From NCBI GenBank assembly GCA_963775335.1, contig CAVZIJ010000003.1, positions 434,001 to 498,000 of the forward strand: a stretch of 64,000 bases of DNA. Direction: 5' to 3'. The translations under genes and the position numbers were made by a program. The notes beneath the pieces were generated by a model. It did not search any database. It was not told the DNA's origin and was given only the letters and a program-made list of their open reading frames with translations. Below are positions 28,780 through 39,740 of this stretch, one piece after another. The first letter of the stretch is position 1. Each line of letters starts with the position of its first letter. The DNA comes from CAVQCX01 sp963775335. GTDB lineage: Bacteria > Pseudomonadota > Gammaproteobacteria > Chromatiales > Chromatiaceae.

Positions 28780-29784
28780 TCAGTGCCCGCAATGCAGGTA
28801 CTCCGTAGCCTCCTTGAGAGTCTGCAGGTTCTCGGCGGCCTCGGCGCTGAGCTGGCCCGCCTCGCCGGAGAGCGCATCGCTGAGTCCCACTCCCGTGCCG
28901 GCCGCCCCCTCGAAGGCTCTGATCACGGTGTCTTCGTTCTCCGGAACGATCCCGAGGTCCCAGTTGCCCGGGCTGTTCCAGTCGCCGTGCGCGGCCGCGT
29001 TGGTCCAGGTCAGCGTGTCGGGCTCGGGGTTGACCACCACGGAGAAGGTCGACTCGACCCAAAGGCCTCCCGAGTCGGTGCCGCGCACGACGATATCCGC
29101 GGTCCCGTAAGCATTGGCGGCGTAATCCAGGGTCAGCGTACCCGCCTGGATGTCCACTTGGCTGAACAGGGCGGGGTTGGTGTCGGACTGCACCGAATAG
29201 GTCAGTCCTCCGGCACCGTCCTCGGGGTTGGCCAAGGAGCCGGTGAGGTCAATGACCGTGTCGGAAGCGTCCTCGTCCACCCTGATGTTCGATAGCCCGG
29301 TTGTGGTAGGCGGCTCGTTGACATCGGTAACGGTGATGCTCATTGCCGCGGTGTCATCGGGGTTGCCTCCGAGGGCGGCATCATCCACTGCCACGGTCAC
29401 ATCGAGCACCGGCTTTGTCTCGTGATCCAGCGCCGTACCGGCCTTGAGATACAGCCCGGTGCCGTTGATCTGGAACAGGCTGGCATCGGCGCCCGTGAGC
29501 GAGAGGTCATTCGTCCCGAGCGCATCGTCGGTCAGGAGGATATCGGCGACGTTGATCTGGGCGCTGGTGTCGGTGTTCTCGGGCAGGGTGGTGAACGCGA
29601 AGCCGCTGTTGATGCCAGACGACGCGGTGAGGATGGTGAAGCTGTCGCCGGCCTGGGGGGCGAAGCCGTCGATCAGGCTGACGTTGAGGCCGCCGCCCGA
29701 CGCGCTGATCGCGGCCGAGGCACTGGCGGCGGAGCCACCAGAAGGTGTACCTGCTCTACGAGGAGCGGGCCCGGGATCTCAAGG
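28780..29784 (-). pseudogene. Cadherin-like/VCBS-type repeat protein, C-terminal fragment
   Basis: The frame is open from 29784, where it abuts unrelated sequence, to the stop at 28780. It contains a cadherin-like repeat (AMSITVTDVNEPPTTTGLSN, VDEDASDTVIDLTG) and an Asp/Asn/Gly-rich beta pattern (NVADILLTDDALG, ADASLFQINGTGLYLKAG). Such repeats occur in large surface adhesins. The N-terminal bulk is missing, so only the tail of the adhesin remains. It is directly upstream of the FecR fragment on the same strand. Confidence 0.6.
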
Positions 29785-29837
29785 GCCAGGGCCTCGGCCC
29801 CGACTGGGACGGGGTGTTCACCCACACCAGCAAATAG
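29743..29837 (+). pseudogene. Unidentified C-terminal protein fragment
   Basis: The plus-strand frame reads KVYLLYEERARDLKGQGLG and PDWDGVFTHTSK, then TAG. Its composition is that of real protein, and it begins exactly where the opposite-strand cadherin frame starts. I do not recognise the family. It is probably the tail of a housekeeping gene left after a deletion. Confidence 0.35.
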
Positions 29838-29929
29838 CGGCCCTACTTGGGACGCAGAGCGATGCGAGTGCGGTACCGGCCCCGAATTTGCTAGAATCCG
29901 CGCCTTTCGCCGTGTCGCCGATCCCCATC

Positions 29930-31336
29930 ATGACCATTGTTCGAACCCGCTTTGCGCCGAGCCCTACGGGCTACCTCCATGTGGGTGGCGCCCGGACCGC
30001 CTTGTATGCCTGGTTGCACGCCCGCAAGCACGGGGGCCGCTTTATCCTGCGGATCGAGGACACCGACCTGGAGCGCTCGACTGCGGAGTCGGTGAACGCC
30101 ATTCTCGAAGGCATGACTTGGCTGGGGCTCGACTACGACGAAGGGCCCTTCTACCAGACCCACCGGTTCGATCGGTACAACCAGATCATCGACGAGCTGC
30201 TCGAGAAGGGCCGCGCCTACCGCTGCGACTGCTCCAAGGAGCGGCTGGAGGCGCTGCGCGAGGACCAGATGCAGCGCAAGGTCAAGCCGCGCTATGACGG
30301 TCACTGCCGTCATCGGCGCATCGACCCTGATACCCCGCACGTGATTCGTTTCCTGAATCCGGTCGATGGCATGGTAGCCGTGGATGATCTGGTGCGCGGA
30401 CGGATGATCTTTCAGAACAGCGAGCTCGACGATCTCGTCATCCGGCGCAGCGACGGCTCTCCCACCTACAATCTGACCGTCGTGGTCGACGATCTGGACA
30501 TGGGCATCACCCAGGTGATCCGCGGCGACGACCACATCAATAACACGCCCCGGCAGATCAATATTCTGCGCGCGCTAGGCCATGAGCCGCCGCTTTACGC
30601 CCACGTGCCGATGATCCTCGGCGATGATGGCGCGCGCCTGTCCAAACGCCATGGCGCGGTCAGTGTGATCCAGTACCGCGACGATGGCTTTCTGCCCGAG
30701 GCCCTGCTCAACTATCTGGTACGCCTCGGCTGGTCCCACGGAGACCAGGAGGTGTTCTCGATCGACGAGATGATCGAGCTGTTCGATATCTCCGCGGTGA
30801 ACCGCGCTCCTTCGGCGTTCAACACCGAGAAGCTGCTGTGGCTGAACCACCACTACCTCAAAGCCGATGATCCGGCGCGGATCGCCCGGCTGATGAGCCC
30901 CCACCTGGGCGACCTGGGGATCGATCCGTCCCTGGGGCCCGATCTGGTGGCCGTGGTCGGTGCCCAGAGAGAGCGGGCGCGCACCTTGGTGGAGCTAGCC
31001 CGGATCAGCGCCTTCTACTACCGGGATTTCGACGATTACGACGAGCAGGCGGCCAAGAAGGTTTTCAAAGCCGCGGTCATCGATCCCTTGCAGCGCGTGC
31101 GCGAACGGCTGGAGAAGATCCCGGCCTGGGATCGCCTTTCCATCCACGGTGCGATGGACGAGACGGTGAGCGCGCTGGGCATCGGGTTCGGCAAGCTCGG
31201 CATGCCGCTGCGGTTGGCGGTAACCGGTGGGTCTCCCTCGCCGGAGCTCGATCTCACCCTGGAGCTGGCAGGGCGCGATACCACCTTGCGGCGCATCGAC
31301 AAGGCGCTCGCCTACATCCGCGGCTTCGACGGCTGA
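29930..31336 (+). CDS. gltX: Glutamyl-tRNA synthetase
   Basis: Charges tRNA-Glu. 468 residues from MTIVRTRFAPSPTGYLHVGG, the normal bacterial length. The HIGH-like signature is LHVGGARTALY, and the KMSKS-like motif is RLSKRHGA. The C-terminal anticodon-binding region follows (SALGIGFGKLGMPLRLAVTG). The frame is open upstream, but the catalytic fold starts here. A tRNA-Glu gene lies 2.2 kb downstream. Confidence 0.98.
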   Translation: MTIVRTRFAPSPTGYLHVGGARTALYAWLHARKHGGRFILRIEDTDLERSTAESVNAILEGMTWLGLDYDEGPFYQTHRFDRYNQIIDELLEKGRAYRCDCSKERLEALREDQMQRKVKPRYDGHCRHRRIDPDTPHVIRFLNPVDGMVAVDDLVRGRMIFQNSELDDLVIRRSDGSPTYNLTVVVDDLDMGITQVIRGDDHINNTPRQINILRALGHEPPLYAHVPMILGDDGARLSKRHGAVSVIQYRDDGFLPEALLNYLVRLGWSHGDQEVFSIDEMIELFDISAVNRAPSAFNTEKLLWLNHHYLKADDPARIARLMSPHLGDLGIDPSLGPDLVAVVGAQRERARTLVELARISAFYYRDFDDYDEQAAKKVFKAAVIDPLQRVRERLEKIPAWDRLSIHGAMDETVSALGIGFGKLGMPLRLAVTGGSPSPELDLTLELAGRDTTLRRIDKALAYIRGFDG

Positions 31337-31413
31337 TCCATCGCGACCAATCCCGCGTGGGCCGTCGGGTGCCGCCCCTGTTTTCAGACCACGGACGCTT
31401 CCGGACAGCAGGC

Positions 31414-33090
<1,677 letters not shown>

Positions 33091-33147
33091 GCGCGGTCGC
33101 GCACTAGAGCTCCAGCTCGCGATAGAAAGGCTCCTGACCTGGCGGTA

Positions 33148-33169
33148 ATCGCGACCTGGAGGTCGCTCC
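33148..33169. repeat. REP-like palindrome, copy 2
   Basis: Identical to 28731-28752 over 22 bp. It lies 57 bp after the glnS stop and may act as a transcript 3'-end hairpin. Confidence 0.7.
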
Positions 33170-33303
33170 GATACTGGGGTCATTCGCGCTGTCCCCCCTG
33201 GCCTTCGGGGGCCCCGAGCCTACCCGACGCTGGGCTTGTTTCGCCGGTAGTCAGCTGTAGACAACCCGGAGCGATTTGCCTATCATTGCCGCTCTTTCGA
33301 CGG

Positions 33304-33379
33304 GGGGCCATAGCTCAGCTGGGAGAGCGCAACACTGGCAGTGTTGAGGTCGGCGGTTCGATCCCGCCTGGCTCCACCA
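33304..33379 (+). tRNA. tRNA-Ala (anticodon GGC), CCA encoded
   Basis: Acceptor arm GGGGCCA pairs with TGGCTCC. The D-arm is AGCTCAGCTGGGAGAGC, the anticodon stem CAACA/TGTTG with loop CTGGCAG, and the T-arm GGTTCGATCCC. Its last 17 bases and the following AA recur 142 bp downstream. Confidence 0.96.
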
Positions 33380-33504
33380 AACGGATGAGGGTACGGATGG
33401 GTCCTAGACACAGTCCGTCCCTGGAGCGGCGGTCCGGGCGCGCCTTCCATGGCGCGGCGCTCGCCGAGCAGCGAATGTCCACTTGGCATTCGGTCTCGGC
33501 TCAC

Positions 33505-33523
33505 CCCGCCTGGCTCCACCAAA
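33505..33523 (+). repeat. Duplicate of the tRNA-Ala 3' end (att-like)
   Basis: A 19-bp copy of 33363-33381 (the 3' part of the T-arm and acceptor plus CCA and two following bases). The 123 bp between the copies show no gene. It resembles an attR left by loss of an element integrated at the tRNA, or a decayed second tRNA-Ala. Confidence 0.65.
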
Positions 33524-33565
33524 TCGAAGGTCGGGCTCCGCAAGCATCCGGCCTCGAACGGTCCC

Positions 33566-33641
33566 GTCCCCTTCGTCTAGAGGCCTAGGACACCGCCCTT
33601 TCACGGCGGCGACAGGGGTTCGACTCCCCTAGGGGACGCCA
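33566..33641 (+). tRNA. tRNA-Glu (anticodon TTC), CCA encoded
   Basis: Acceptor arm GTCCCCT pairs with AGGGGAC. The anticodon stem is CCGCC/GGCGG with loop CTTTCAC, the T-arm GGTTCGACTCC, and CCA is encoded. A hairpin terminator follows 65 bp later. Confidence 0.96.
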
Positions 33642-33705
33642 ATACTATCAATCGGTTATGGGAGAACGCCCTGCAAGGCGGTAACCGGCTCTGGATGTTC
33701 TCCGG

Positions 33706-33736
33706 AAAAGCCTCGCTAAATTCGCGGGGCTTTTGC
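33706..33736 (+). terminator. Rho-independent terminator after tRNA-Glu
   Basis: AAAAGCC (33706-33712) pairs with GGCTTTT, with an inner CGC/GCG pairing, and is followed by GCTTTC. It is the likely end of the tRNA transcript. Confidence 0.7.
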
Positions 33737-34173
33737 TTTCTAGCGGGTCCGTCTGGTCGCCCAGGTGATCGGTGATGTCGGCCAAGGGGAGGGGGTCCCT
33801 GTCAGACCGAGACGGCTGCGTGCAGTCCTGGGCTCGCCACCCGCCCGGGACTCTGAACGGTTCGACGGACGACCCCGGCCCTGGGGTGTCCGTTTGCTCC
33901 GCCCCCATGCCTTACAATGGACCCCCGACCACGCCGATCGCGGACATGGCCGTTCTGAATTGCACCTTCGCCCCAGCGGAATCTCTTTGCACTTCCCCGG
34001 TCGAGTGTTCCATGCGCGGCATGGCGCGTGCCGAGTCCCTTCCACCCCATGAAAAGGGTCCGCGCATCCACAGCCCGCCCCCCGGGGGCGCGAGCCATTC
34101 TTTGCGTTGCCCGGCCCCGTATTGGGCGCCAGGCTCTGATGCCGAAAGACGGTAGCTACAAGGAGCCCTACCG
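33737..34173. other. Intergenic stretch, no gene recognised
   Basis: 437 bp between the tRNA terminator and the DUF2760 gene. Several short frames exist but none has family resemblance or a ribosome-binding site. It presumably holds the promoter of the DUF2760-Hsp70 operon. AAGGAG lies 8 bp before the ATG at 34174. Confidence 0.4.
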
Positions 34174-34713
34174 ATGTCCGACTCCGATCCATCGTTCTTC
34201 AGCCGCATCGGCCTCGCCTTCGGGGCCTTCTTCGGCGTCCTGCTCGATGCGGGCTTTGCCGGCCGCGTGCAGCGCCTGCGCCGCGCCGGCACCGAGGGGC
34301 CGCCTGCCCCCGTCCCCCCGATCCTCAAGGAGAGCGGCCCCGAGGCCGCTCTCCAGCTGCTCGGTCTGCTGCAGCGCGACGGGCGCTTCATCGATTTCAT
34401 CGAGGAAGACGTCGCCGCCTATTCCGATGCCGACATAGGTGCGGCCACCCGCGTCGTGCACGCAGGCTGCCGCAAGGTGCTGCACGAGCATTTCACCCTG
34501 CAGGCGGTACGCACAGAGGCCGAGGGCAGCGTCATCACCCTCGAAGACGGCTTCGACGCATCGGCCATCCGGCTCACGGGAAATGTCGTGGGCCAGGCCC
34601 CGTTTCGCGGCAGCCTCGCCCACCGTGGCTGGCGGGTGACCCAGGTGCGGCTGCCCAAGCTCGCCGAGGGCCACGACGCCAGGGTCGTCGCAGCCGCGGA
34701 GGTGGAGCTATGA
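34174..34713 (+). CDS. DUF2760 protein
   Basis: 179 residues. A hydrophobic N-terminal segment (about 9-30, FFSRIGLAFGAFFGVLLDAG) may anchor it. The body carries SGPEAALQLLGLLQRDGRFIDF and the DUF2760 ending LAHRGWRVTQVRLPKL. Function is unknown. The stop overlaps the ATG of an Hsp70-family gene (ATGA), and this family is known to sit beside such Hsp70 pairs. It is probably a partner or membrane tether for these chaperones (inference). Confidence 0.85.
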   Translation: MSDSDPSFFSRIGLAFGAFFGVLLDAGFAGRVQRLRRAGTEGPPAPVPPILKESGPEAALQLLGLLQRDGRFIDFIEEDVAAYSDADIGAATRVVHAGCRKVLHEHFTLQAVRTEAEGSVITLEDGFDASAIRLTGNVVGQAPFRGSLAHRGWRVTQVRLPKLAEGHDARVVAAAEVEL

Positions 34714-36557
34714 GCGAGGCGCGCTACGCCATCGGAATCGATCTGGGCACCACCCACTGCGCCCTGTCCTCGGTCGATCTGGACGCCAGCGAGGGCGAGC
34801 AGGCCAGTCAGGAGGTCATGGCCATCCCCCAGCTCACCGCCCCGGGCACGGTGGAGGAGCTTGCCCTGCTGCCGTCGTTCCTGTATCTGCCGCACCCCAG
34901 CGAGCTGGCCCCCGGCGATTTGAGCCTGCCCTGGTCTGCCGGGCAGGACTATGCGGTCGGTGAGATGGCACGCAGCCGCGGCAGCCAGACCCCGATCCGC
35001 CTGGTGTCCAGCGCCAAGAGCTGGCTGTGCCACGCCGGTGTGGACCGCCGTGCGCCCATCCTGCCCGGCGAAGCCCCCGAGGAGGTGGCGCGCATCTCGC
35101 CGCTCGAGGCCTCCGTGCGCTACCTCGCGCACCTGCGCGAGGCCTGGGATCACGCCCACCCCCAGGCGCCCTTCGAGCGGCAGGAGATCACCGTCACCAT
35201 TCCCGCCTCTTTCGACCCGGCGGCCCGGGAGCTGACCGCCGAGGCGGCCGCGGCGGCCGGGTACCGGCACATGACCCTGCTGGAAGAGCCCCAGGCCGCA
35301 CTCTACAGCTGGATTCAGGCCAGCGCGGGTCGCTGGCGCGAGCAGCTGAGGGTCCACGACATCATCCTGGTGGTGGATGTCGGCGGCGGCACTACGGATC
35401 TGTCCCTGATCGCCGCGGTGGAGCGCGAAGGCAACCTGGAGCCTCATCGGGTCGCGGTGGGCGATCACATCCTGCTGGGGGGCGACAACATGGACCTGGC
35501 CCTGGCCCACCTGGTGGCCGCCAAGCTCGCAGGCCAGGGCACGCGGCTCGATGCCTGGCAGCTGCGCGCCCTGACTCACGCCTGCCGCGGGGCCAAGGAG
35601 ACCCTGCTCGGCGGATCCGACACCGAGGCGGTGCCGGTGGTCGTGCCCAGCCGTGGCTCCAAGCTGATCGGCGGGTCGATCCGCACCGAGCTGACCCGCG
35701 AGGAGGTCAGCCGCGCCGTCCTGGAGGGCTTCTTTCCGCGCGTGGACAGCGCCGCACGGCCTCTCAGCCGGGCGCGCACGGCGCTCACCCAGCTCGGTCT
35801 GCCCTATGCCCAGGATGCGGCCATCACCCGCCATCTGGCGGCATTCCTGGCCCGCCAACTGGGGGCCACGCAAGCGCTGGAGGGCTTCGCCGCGCCCCAG
35901 GTGCCCGGTGCGGCCTTGCTGCATCCGACTGCCGTCCTTTTCAACGGCGGCGTGCTGAAGTCCCGCATCCTGGTCGATCGCACCGTCGAGACCCTGAACG
36001 CCTGGCTCGCCGCCGAAGGGGCCCCGCCGGCCCGGGTGCTGGAGGGTGCCGACCTGGATCTCGCCGTCGCGCGCGGTGCGGCCTACTACAGCTACGTGCG
36101 CCGGGGCGGAGGCGTGCGCATCCGCGGCGGCACCGCCAGCGCCTTCTACGTGGGGGTCGAGTCCGCCATGCCGGCCGTGCCCGGCATGGAGCCGCCGGTG
36201 CAGGCCCTGTGCATCGCCCCGTTCGGCCTGGAAGAGGGGACCCAGGCGGATCTGCCGCCCCAGGAATTCGGCCTGGTGGTGGGCGCGCCGGTGCGCTTCC
36301 GCTTTTTCGGCTCGTCGGTGCGCCGCCAGGACCAGGTCGGCACCCTGATCGTGGACTGGGAGTCCGAAGAGATCCATGAGCTGGGCGAGATCGAGGCCAA
36401 CCTGCCGGCGGAGGGCCGGGCCCCCGGTGAGATCGTCCCGGTCAGGCTGCGCGCCATGGTGACCGAGACCGGCACCCTGCGCCTCGAGGCCTTGCCGCGC
36501 AGCGGAGGCGAGCATTGGAAGGTGGAGCTCGAGGTGCGCGGCAGAATGCCATCCTGA
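34710..36557 (+). CDS. Hsp70-family (DnaK-like) protein, first of pair
   Basis: 615 residues. The N-terminal ATPase domain has the phosphate-1 motif AIGIDLGTTHCALS and the phosphate-2 motif VVDVGGGTTDLSL, plus adenosine motif LFNGGVLKS. The short C-terminal part is unlike the DnaK substrate-binding domain, lacks a lid and ends at RGRMPS. It is translationally coupled to DUF2760 by overlap. It is probably a specialised chaperone, not general DnaK. Confidence 0.88.
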   Translation: MSEARYAIGIDLGTTHCALSSVDLDASEGEQASQEVMAIPQLTAPGTVEELALLPSFLYLPHPSELAPGDLSLPWSAGQDYAVGEMARSRGSQTPIRLVSSAKSWLCHAGVDRRAPILPGEAPEEVARISPLEASVRYLAHLREAWDHAHPQAPFERQEITVTIPASFDPAARELTAEAAAAAGYRHMTLLEEPQAALYSWIQASAGRWREQLRVHDIILVVDVGGGTTDLSLIAAVEREGNLEPHRVAVGDHILLGGDNMDLALAHLVAAKLAGQGTRLDAWQLRALTHACRGAKETLLGGSDTEAVPVVVPSRGSKLIGGSIRTELTREEVSRAVLEGFFPRVDSAARPLSRARTALTQLGLPYAQDAAITRHLAAFLARQLGATQALEGFAAPQVPGAALLHPTAVLFNGGVLKSRILVDRTVETLNAWLAAEGAPPARVLEGADLDLAVARGAAYYSYVRRGGGVRIRGGTASAFYVGVESAMPAVPGMEPPVQALCIAPFGLEEGTQADLPPQEFGLVVGAPVRFRFFGSSVRRQDQVGTLIVDWESEEIHELGEIEANLPAEGRAPGEIVPVRLRAMVTETGTLRLEALPRSGGEHWKVELEVRGRMPS

Positions 36558-36562
36558 GCGTC

Positions 36563-39367
36563 ATGGGGGGCTATGTCGTTGGGATCGACCTGGGCACCAC
36601 CAACACGGTGGTTGCCTATGCCGAGCCGGGTGCCGAGCAGATCCATCTGTTCGACATCGAGCAGCTGGTCAATCTCGGCGAGGTCGCCGCCCGTCCGCTC
36701 CTGCCCTCGGTGCGCTACCATCCCGCCGCCGGTGAGCTGAGCGCGGACGATCTGCACCTGCCCTGGGAGCAGGCTGATGTCGCCGGCCTGGGCCAGGTGG
36801 TCATGGGCAGCCTGGCGCGCGAGCTGGGGGCACAGGTCCCCGGCCGCATCCTGTCAAGCGCCAAGAGCTGGCTGTCCCATCCATCGGTCGATCGGATGGC
36901 GCCGATCCTACCCTGGGGGGCCGGCGAAGATGTGGCCAAGGTCTCGCCGATGGCCGCCAGCGCCAGCTATCTCGCCTATGTGCGCGCCGCCTGGAGCTGG
37001 CGTTTCCCCCAAGCCCCCTTGGCAGAGCAGGAGGTGGTGCTCACCGTGCCGGCGTCCTTCGACGAGGGTGCCCGCGCCCTGACCTTGGAGGCGGCGCGCT
37101 TGGCTGGCCTGGGCCGGGCGCGCCTGCTGGAAGAGCCCCAGGCGGTGTTCTACGATTGGCTGTTTCGCCACCGCGACAGCCTGGGCCAGGCCCTGGCCAA
37201 GACCCGCCTGGTGCTGGTGTGTGACGTCGGCGGAGGGACCACCGACCTGACCCTGATCCGCGTGGAGCTGCTCGACGGAGAGCCGCGCCTGACGCGCATC
37301 GGGGTGGGCGACCATCTGATGCTCGGCGGCGACAACATGGACCTGGCCCTGGCCCACGTGGCCGAGGCGCGCATGGCCACCGCGGGGGCGAAGCTGTCCG
37401 CGGCGAGATTGGCCCAGCTCGCCCAACAATGTCGCTCGGCCAAGGAGCGCCTGCTCGCGCCCGAGGCCCCGGAGAGCGTCGCTGTGACCCTGCTCGGCAC
37501 GGGCGCCAGACTGGTCGGCGGCGCGCGCTCGGTGGAGCTGACCCGGGTCGAAGTGCAGCAGATGATCGTGGAAGGCTTCTTCCCCAGGGTCGGGTCGGAT
37601 GAGCTGCCCAAGCGGGTGCGCGGCGGCATCGTCGAGTTCGGCCTGCCCTATGTCTCGGACCCGGCGGTCACCCGGCACATCGCGGCATTCCTGGCCCGTC
37701 ACGCGGCTGCCTCGCGTGAGGCGCTCTGCGGGGACAGGGCGGACGAACGGACCCTGCCGGTACCGGACACCCTGCTACTCAATGGCGGGGTCTTCCGCGC
37801 CGGGACTCTGGCCATGCGCCTCCAGGAGACCCTGGCCGATTGGCGCCGGGCACCGCTGCACGTCCTGCACAACGACAACCCGGACCTGGCCGTGGCGCGT
37901 GGAGCCGTCGCCTACGCCCAGGCGCGCCGTGGTCTGGCCCCGCGGATCGGCGGCGGCTCGGCGCGCAGCTATTTTCTCGTCCTGGAGGAACAGCCAGGCC
38001 GCGCCCGCCGGGGCATCTGCGTGCTCCCGCGCGGCACGGAAGAGGGCAGGGAGATCCGCCTGGGTGAGCGCATCTTCGGCCTGCGTCTCGGGCAGCCGGT
38101 GCGCTTTGACCTGGTCTCCTCCAGCGCCGACACCCAATACCCGCCGGGCGCCCTGGCCGACATCGACACCGGGGATTTCGTGCACCTGCCCCCCATTGCC
38201 ACGGTGGTGCCGTCCCAGAGCGGCGAGGCACGGGAGATCGCGGTGCAGCTGGGCAGCTCGCTCACCGAGCTGGGAACCTTGGAGGTGCACTGTGTGAGCG
38301 CCCGAGAGCCCGGCCGGCGCTGGCGGCTGGAATTCCAGCTGCGGGGCGAGCGCGCGAGCTCGCAGACCGGAGCGAGCGGCACGGTCCACCCGCGGTTCGC
38401 CGAGGCCGCGCAACGGATCGAGCGGGTGTTCGGCAGCAGCTCCGGGCAGGTCGGACCGAACGAGGTCAAGCAGCTCCGTGGCGAGCTGGAGCGCATCCTG
38501 GGTGAGCGCGATGGGTGGGAGACGCCGCTGTTGCGCGAGCTGTTCGGTACCCTGTGGGAGCGCGCCCGCCGACGGCGGCGCAGTGCCGGTCACGAGCGCC
38601 TGTGGCTGAATCTCACCGGCTATTGTCTGCGCCCGGGCTTCGGCTATCCCCTCGACGACTGGCGGGTCGAGCAGCTCTGGACCCTGTACGGACAAGGGAT
38701 ACAGCACGTCACGGAGAGCCAGGTCTGGTCGGAGTGGTGGACGCTCTGGCGCCGGGTGGCCGGGGGCCTGGACGAGCCGGCACAGCTTCGCATCCTGGAG
38801 GACATCGCCTTCGACCTGCAGCCCCAGGGCGCAGCGCGGGGCAATCGTCCGCCCGGCGGCAAGAAGCAGGGATACGACGACATGATGCGCCTGGCCGCCT
38901 CCCTGGAGCGCCTGCCGGTGGAGCGTAAGGTCGGGGTCGGCGAATGGCTGCTCGAACGCTTGCGCAAACCGGCCGAGAATCCGCAAACCTGGTGGGCGGT
39001 CGGCCGTATCGGCGCACGCGCGCCCTTCTACGGCAGTGCGCACAATGTCGTGCCCGCCGAGGAGGCGGCCCGCTGGCTGGAGCCGATCCTGGCCCTGGAC
39101 TGGAAGAAGGTCGCGCCCGCGGCGTTTGCCGCGGTCCAGATCGCACGCCTGACCGGCGACCGCGCGCGGGACCTCCCCGACGATGCGCGCGCCAGGGTCG
39201 CGGCGCGGCTGGAGGCGAGCAGGACACCGCCCGGCTGGCTGTGCATGGTCCGTGAGGTCGTGGCGTTGGACGAGGCCGACGAGCGGCGGGTGTTCGGTGA
39301 ATCGTTGCCGGCGGGGCTCCGGATGGGAGAGCCGCCGGCCGCCCCCGGGTCCTTGGTCCGGCGGTAG
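36563..39367 (+). CDS. Hsp70-family protein with long C-terminal extension (DUF3731-like)
   Basis: 934 residues from MGGYVVGIDLGTTNTVVAYA; the open frame upstream lies over the end of the previous gene. The ATPase domain has LGTTNTVV, VCDVGGGTTDLTL and LLNGGVFRAG. After about residue 600 a long helical extension follows (FAEAAQRIERVFG, LGTLWERARRRRRSAG, WLNLTGYCLRPGFGYPLDDW) that matches what I recall as DUF3731. It starts 5 bp after the previous stop, so three genes form one operon. Its target is unknown. Confidence 0.87.
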   Translation: MGGYVVGIDLGTTNTVVAYAEPGAEQIHLFDIEQLVNLGEVAARPLLPSVRYHPAAGELSADDLHLPWEQADVAGLGQVVMGSLARELGAQVPGRILSSAKSWLSHPSVDRMAPILPWGAGEDVAKVSPMAASASYLAYVRAAWSWRFPQAPLAEQEVVLTVPASFDEGARALTLEAARLAGLGRARLLEEPQAVFYDWLFRHRDSLGQALAKTRLVLVCDVGGGTTDLTLIRVELLDGEPRLTRIGVGDHLMLGGDNMDLALAHVAEARMATAGAKLSAARLAQLAQQCRSAKERLLAPEAPESVAVTLLGTGARLVGGARSVELTRVEVQQMIVEGFFPRVGSDELPKRVRGGIVEFGLPYVSDPAVTRHIAAFLARHAAASREALCGDRADERTLPVPDTLLLNGGVFRAGTLAMRLQETLADWRRAPLHVLHNDNPDLAVARGAVAYAQARRGLAPRIGGGSARSYFLVLEEQPGRARRGICVLPRGTEEGREIRLGERIFGLRLGQPVRFDLVSSSADTQYPPGALADIDTGDFVHLPPIATVVPSQSGEAREIAVQLGSSLTELGTLEVHCVSAREPGRRWRLEFQLRGERASSQTGASGTVHPRFAEAAQRIERVFGSSSGQVGPNEVKQLRGELERILGERDGWETPLLRELFGTLWERARRRRRSAGHERLWLNLTGYCLRPGFGYPLDDWRVEQLWTLYGQGIQHVTESQVWSEWWTLWRRVAGGLDEPAQLRILEDIAFDLQPQGAARGNRPPGGKKQGYDDMMRLAASLERLPVERKVGVGEWLLERLRKPAENPQTWWAVGRIGARAPFYGSAHNVVPAEEAARWLEPILALDWKKVAPAAFAAVQIARLTGDRARDLPDDARARVAARLEASRTPPGWLCMVREVVALDEADERRVFGESLPAGLRMGEPPAAPGSLVRR

Positions 39368-39435
39368 ATGAGGGGCGCCTTGGACCGAAATCGTCGCGGT
39401 CGCGGTCGTGGCGAGCCATCAGATGGGCTCAGGCC

Positions 39436-39699
39436 TCAGGCCGGTGTGCAGCCGTCGCCGCGCAATTCCTGCAGAATGCCGACGCCTTTAGTGCGCTGGG
39501 CGTAGATGACGCGCAGCTTGGCGTCGATCTCGGCGCGCTTGTCGGGATCGTCCTCCTCGTCGAGCTTCTCCTTGAGATCGCGCTCCTTCTTCTTAAGTTT
39601 CTTTAATATCTCTTTGATACATCGCACATTTTCAATCTGAGCCCGCCGGTCCGCATTCAACAGATCGGCCAGCTTGCTGAGGAGCTTCTTGGTCTTCAT
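39436..39699 (-). CDS. Small coiled-coil protein, 87 aa
   Basis: Starts at MKTKKLLSKLADLLN; the longer upstream frame overlaps the transporter end. It is strongly charged, with a Lys/Glu heptad run (KEILKKLKKKERDLKEK, DKRAEIDAKLRV) likely to form a coiled coil. It sits 41 bp after the Na/Pi-type transporter on the same strand and may be its partner. I do not recognise the family. Confidence 0.65.
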   Translation of the reverse strand: MKTKKLLSKLADLLNADRRAQIENVRCIKEILKKLKKKERDLKEKLDEEDDPDKRAEIDAKLRVIYAQRTKGVGILQELRGDGCTPA

Positions 39700-39740
39700 G
39701 GCTGTGTCCGCGTCGATCGGTGTGCCGGGCGCTGGCGCTG

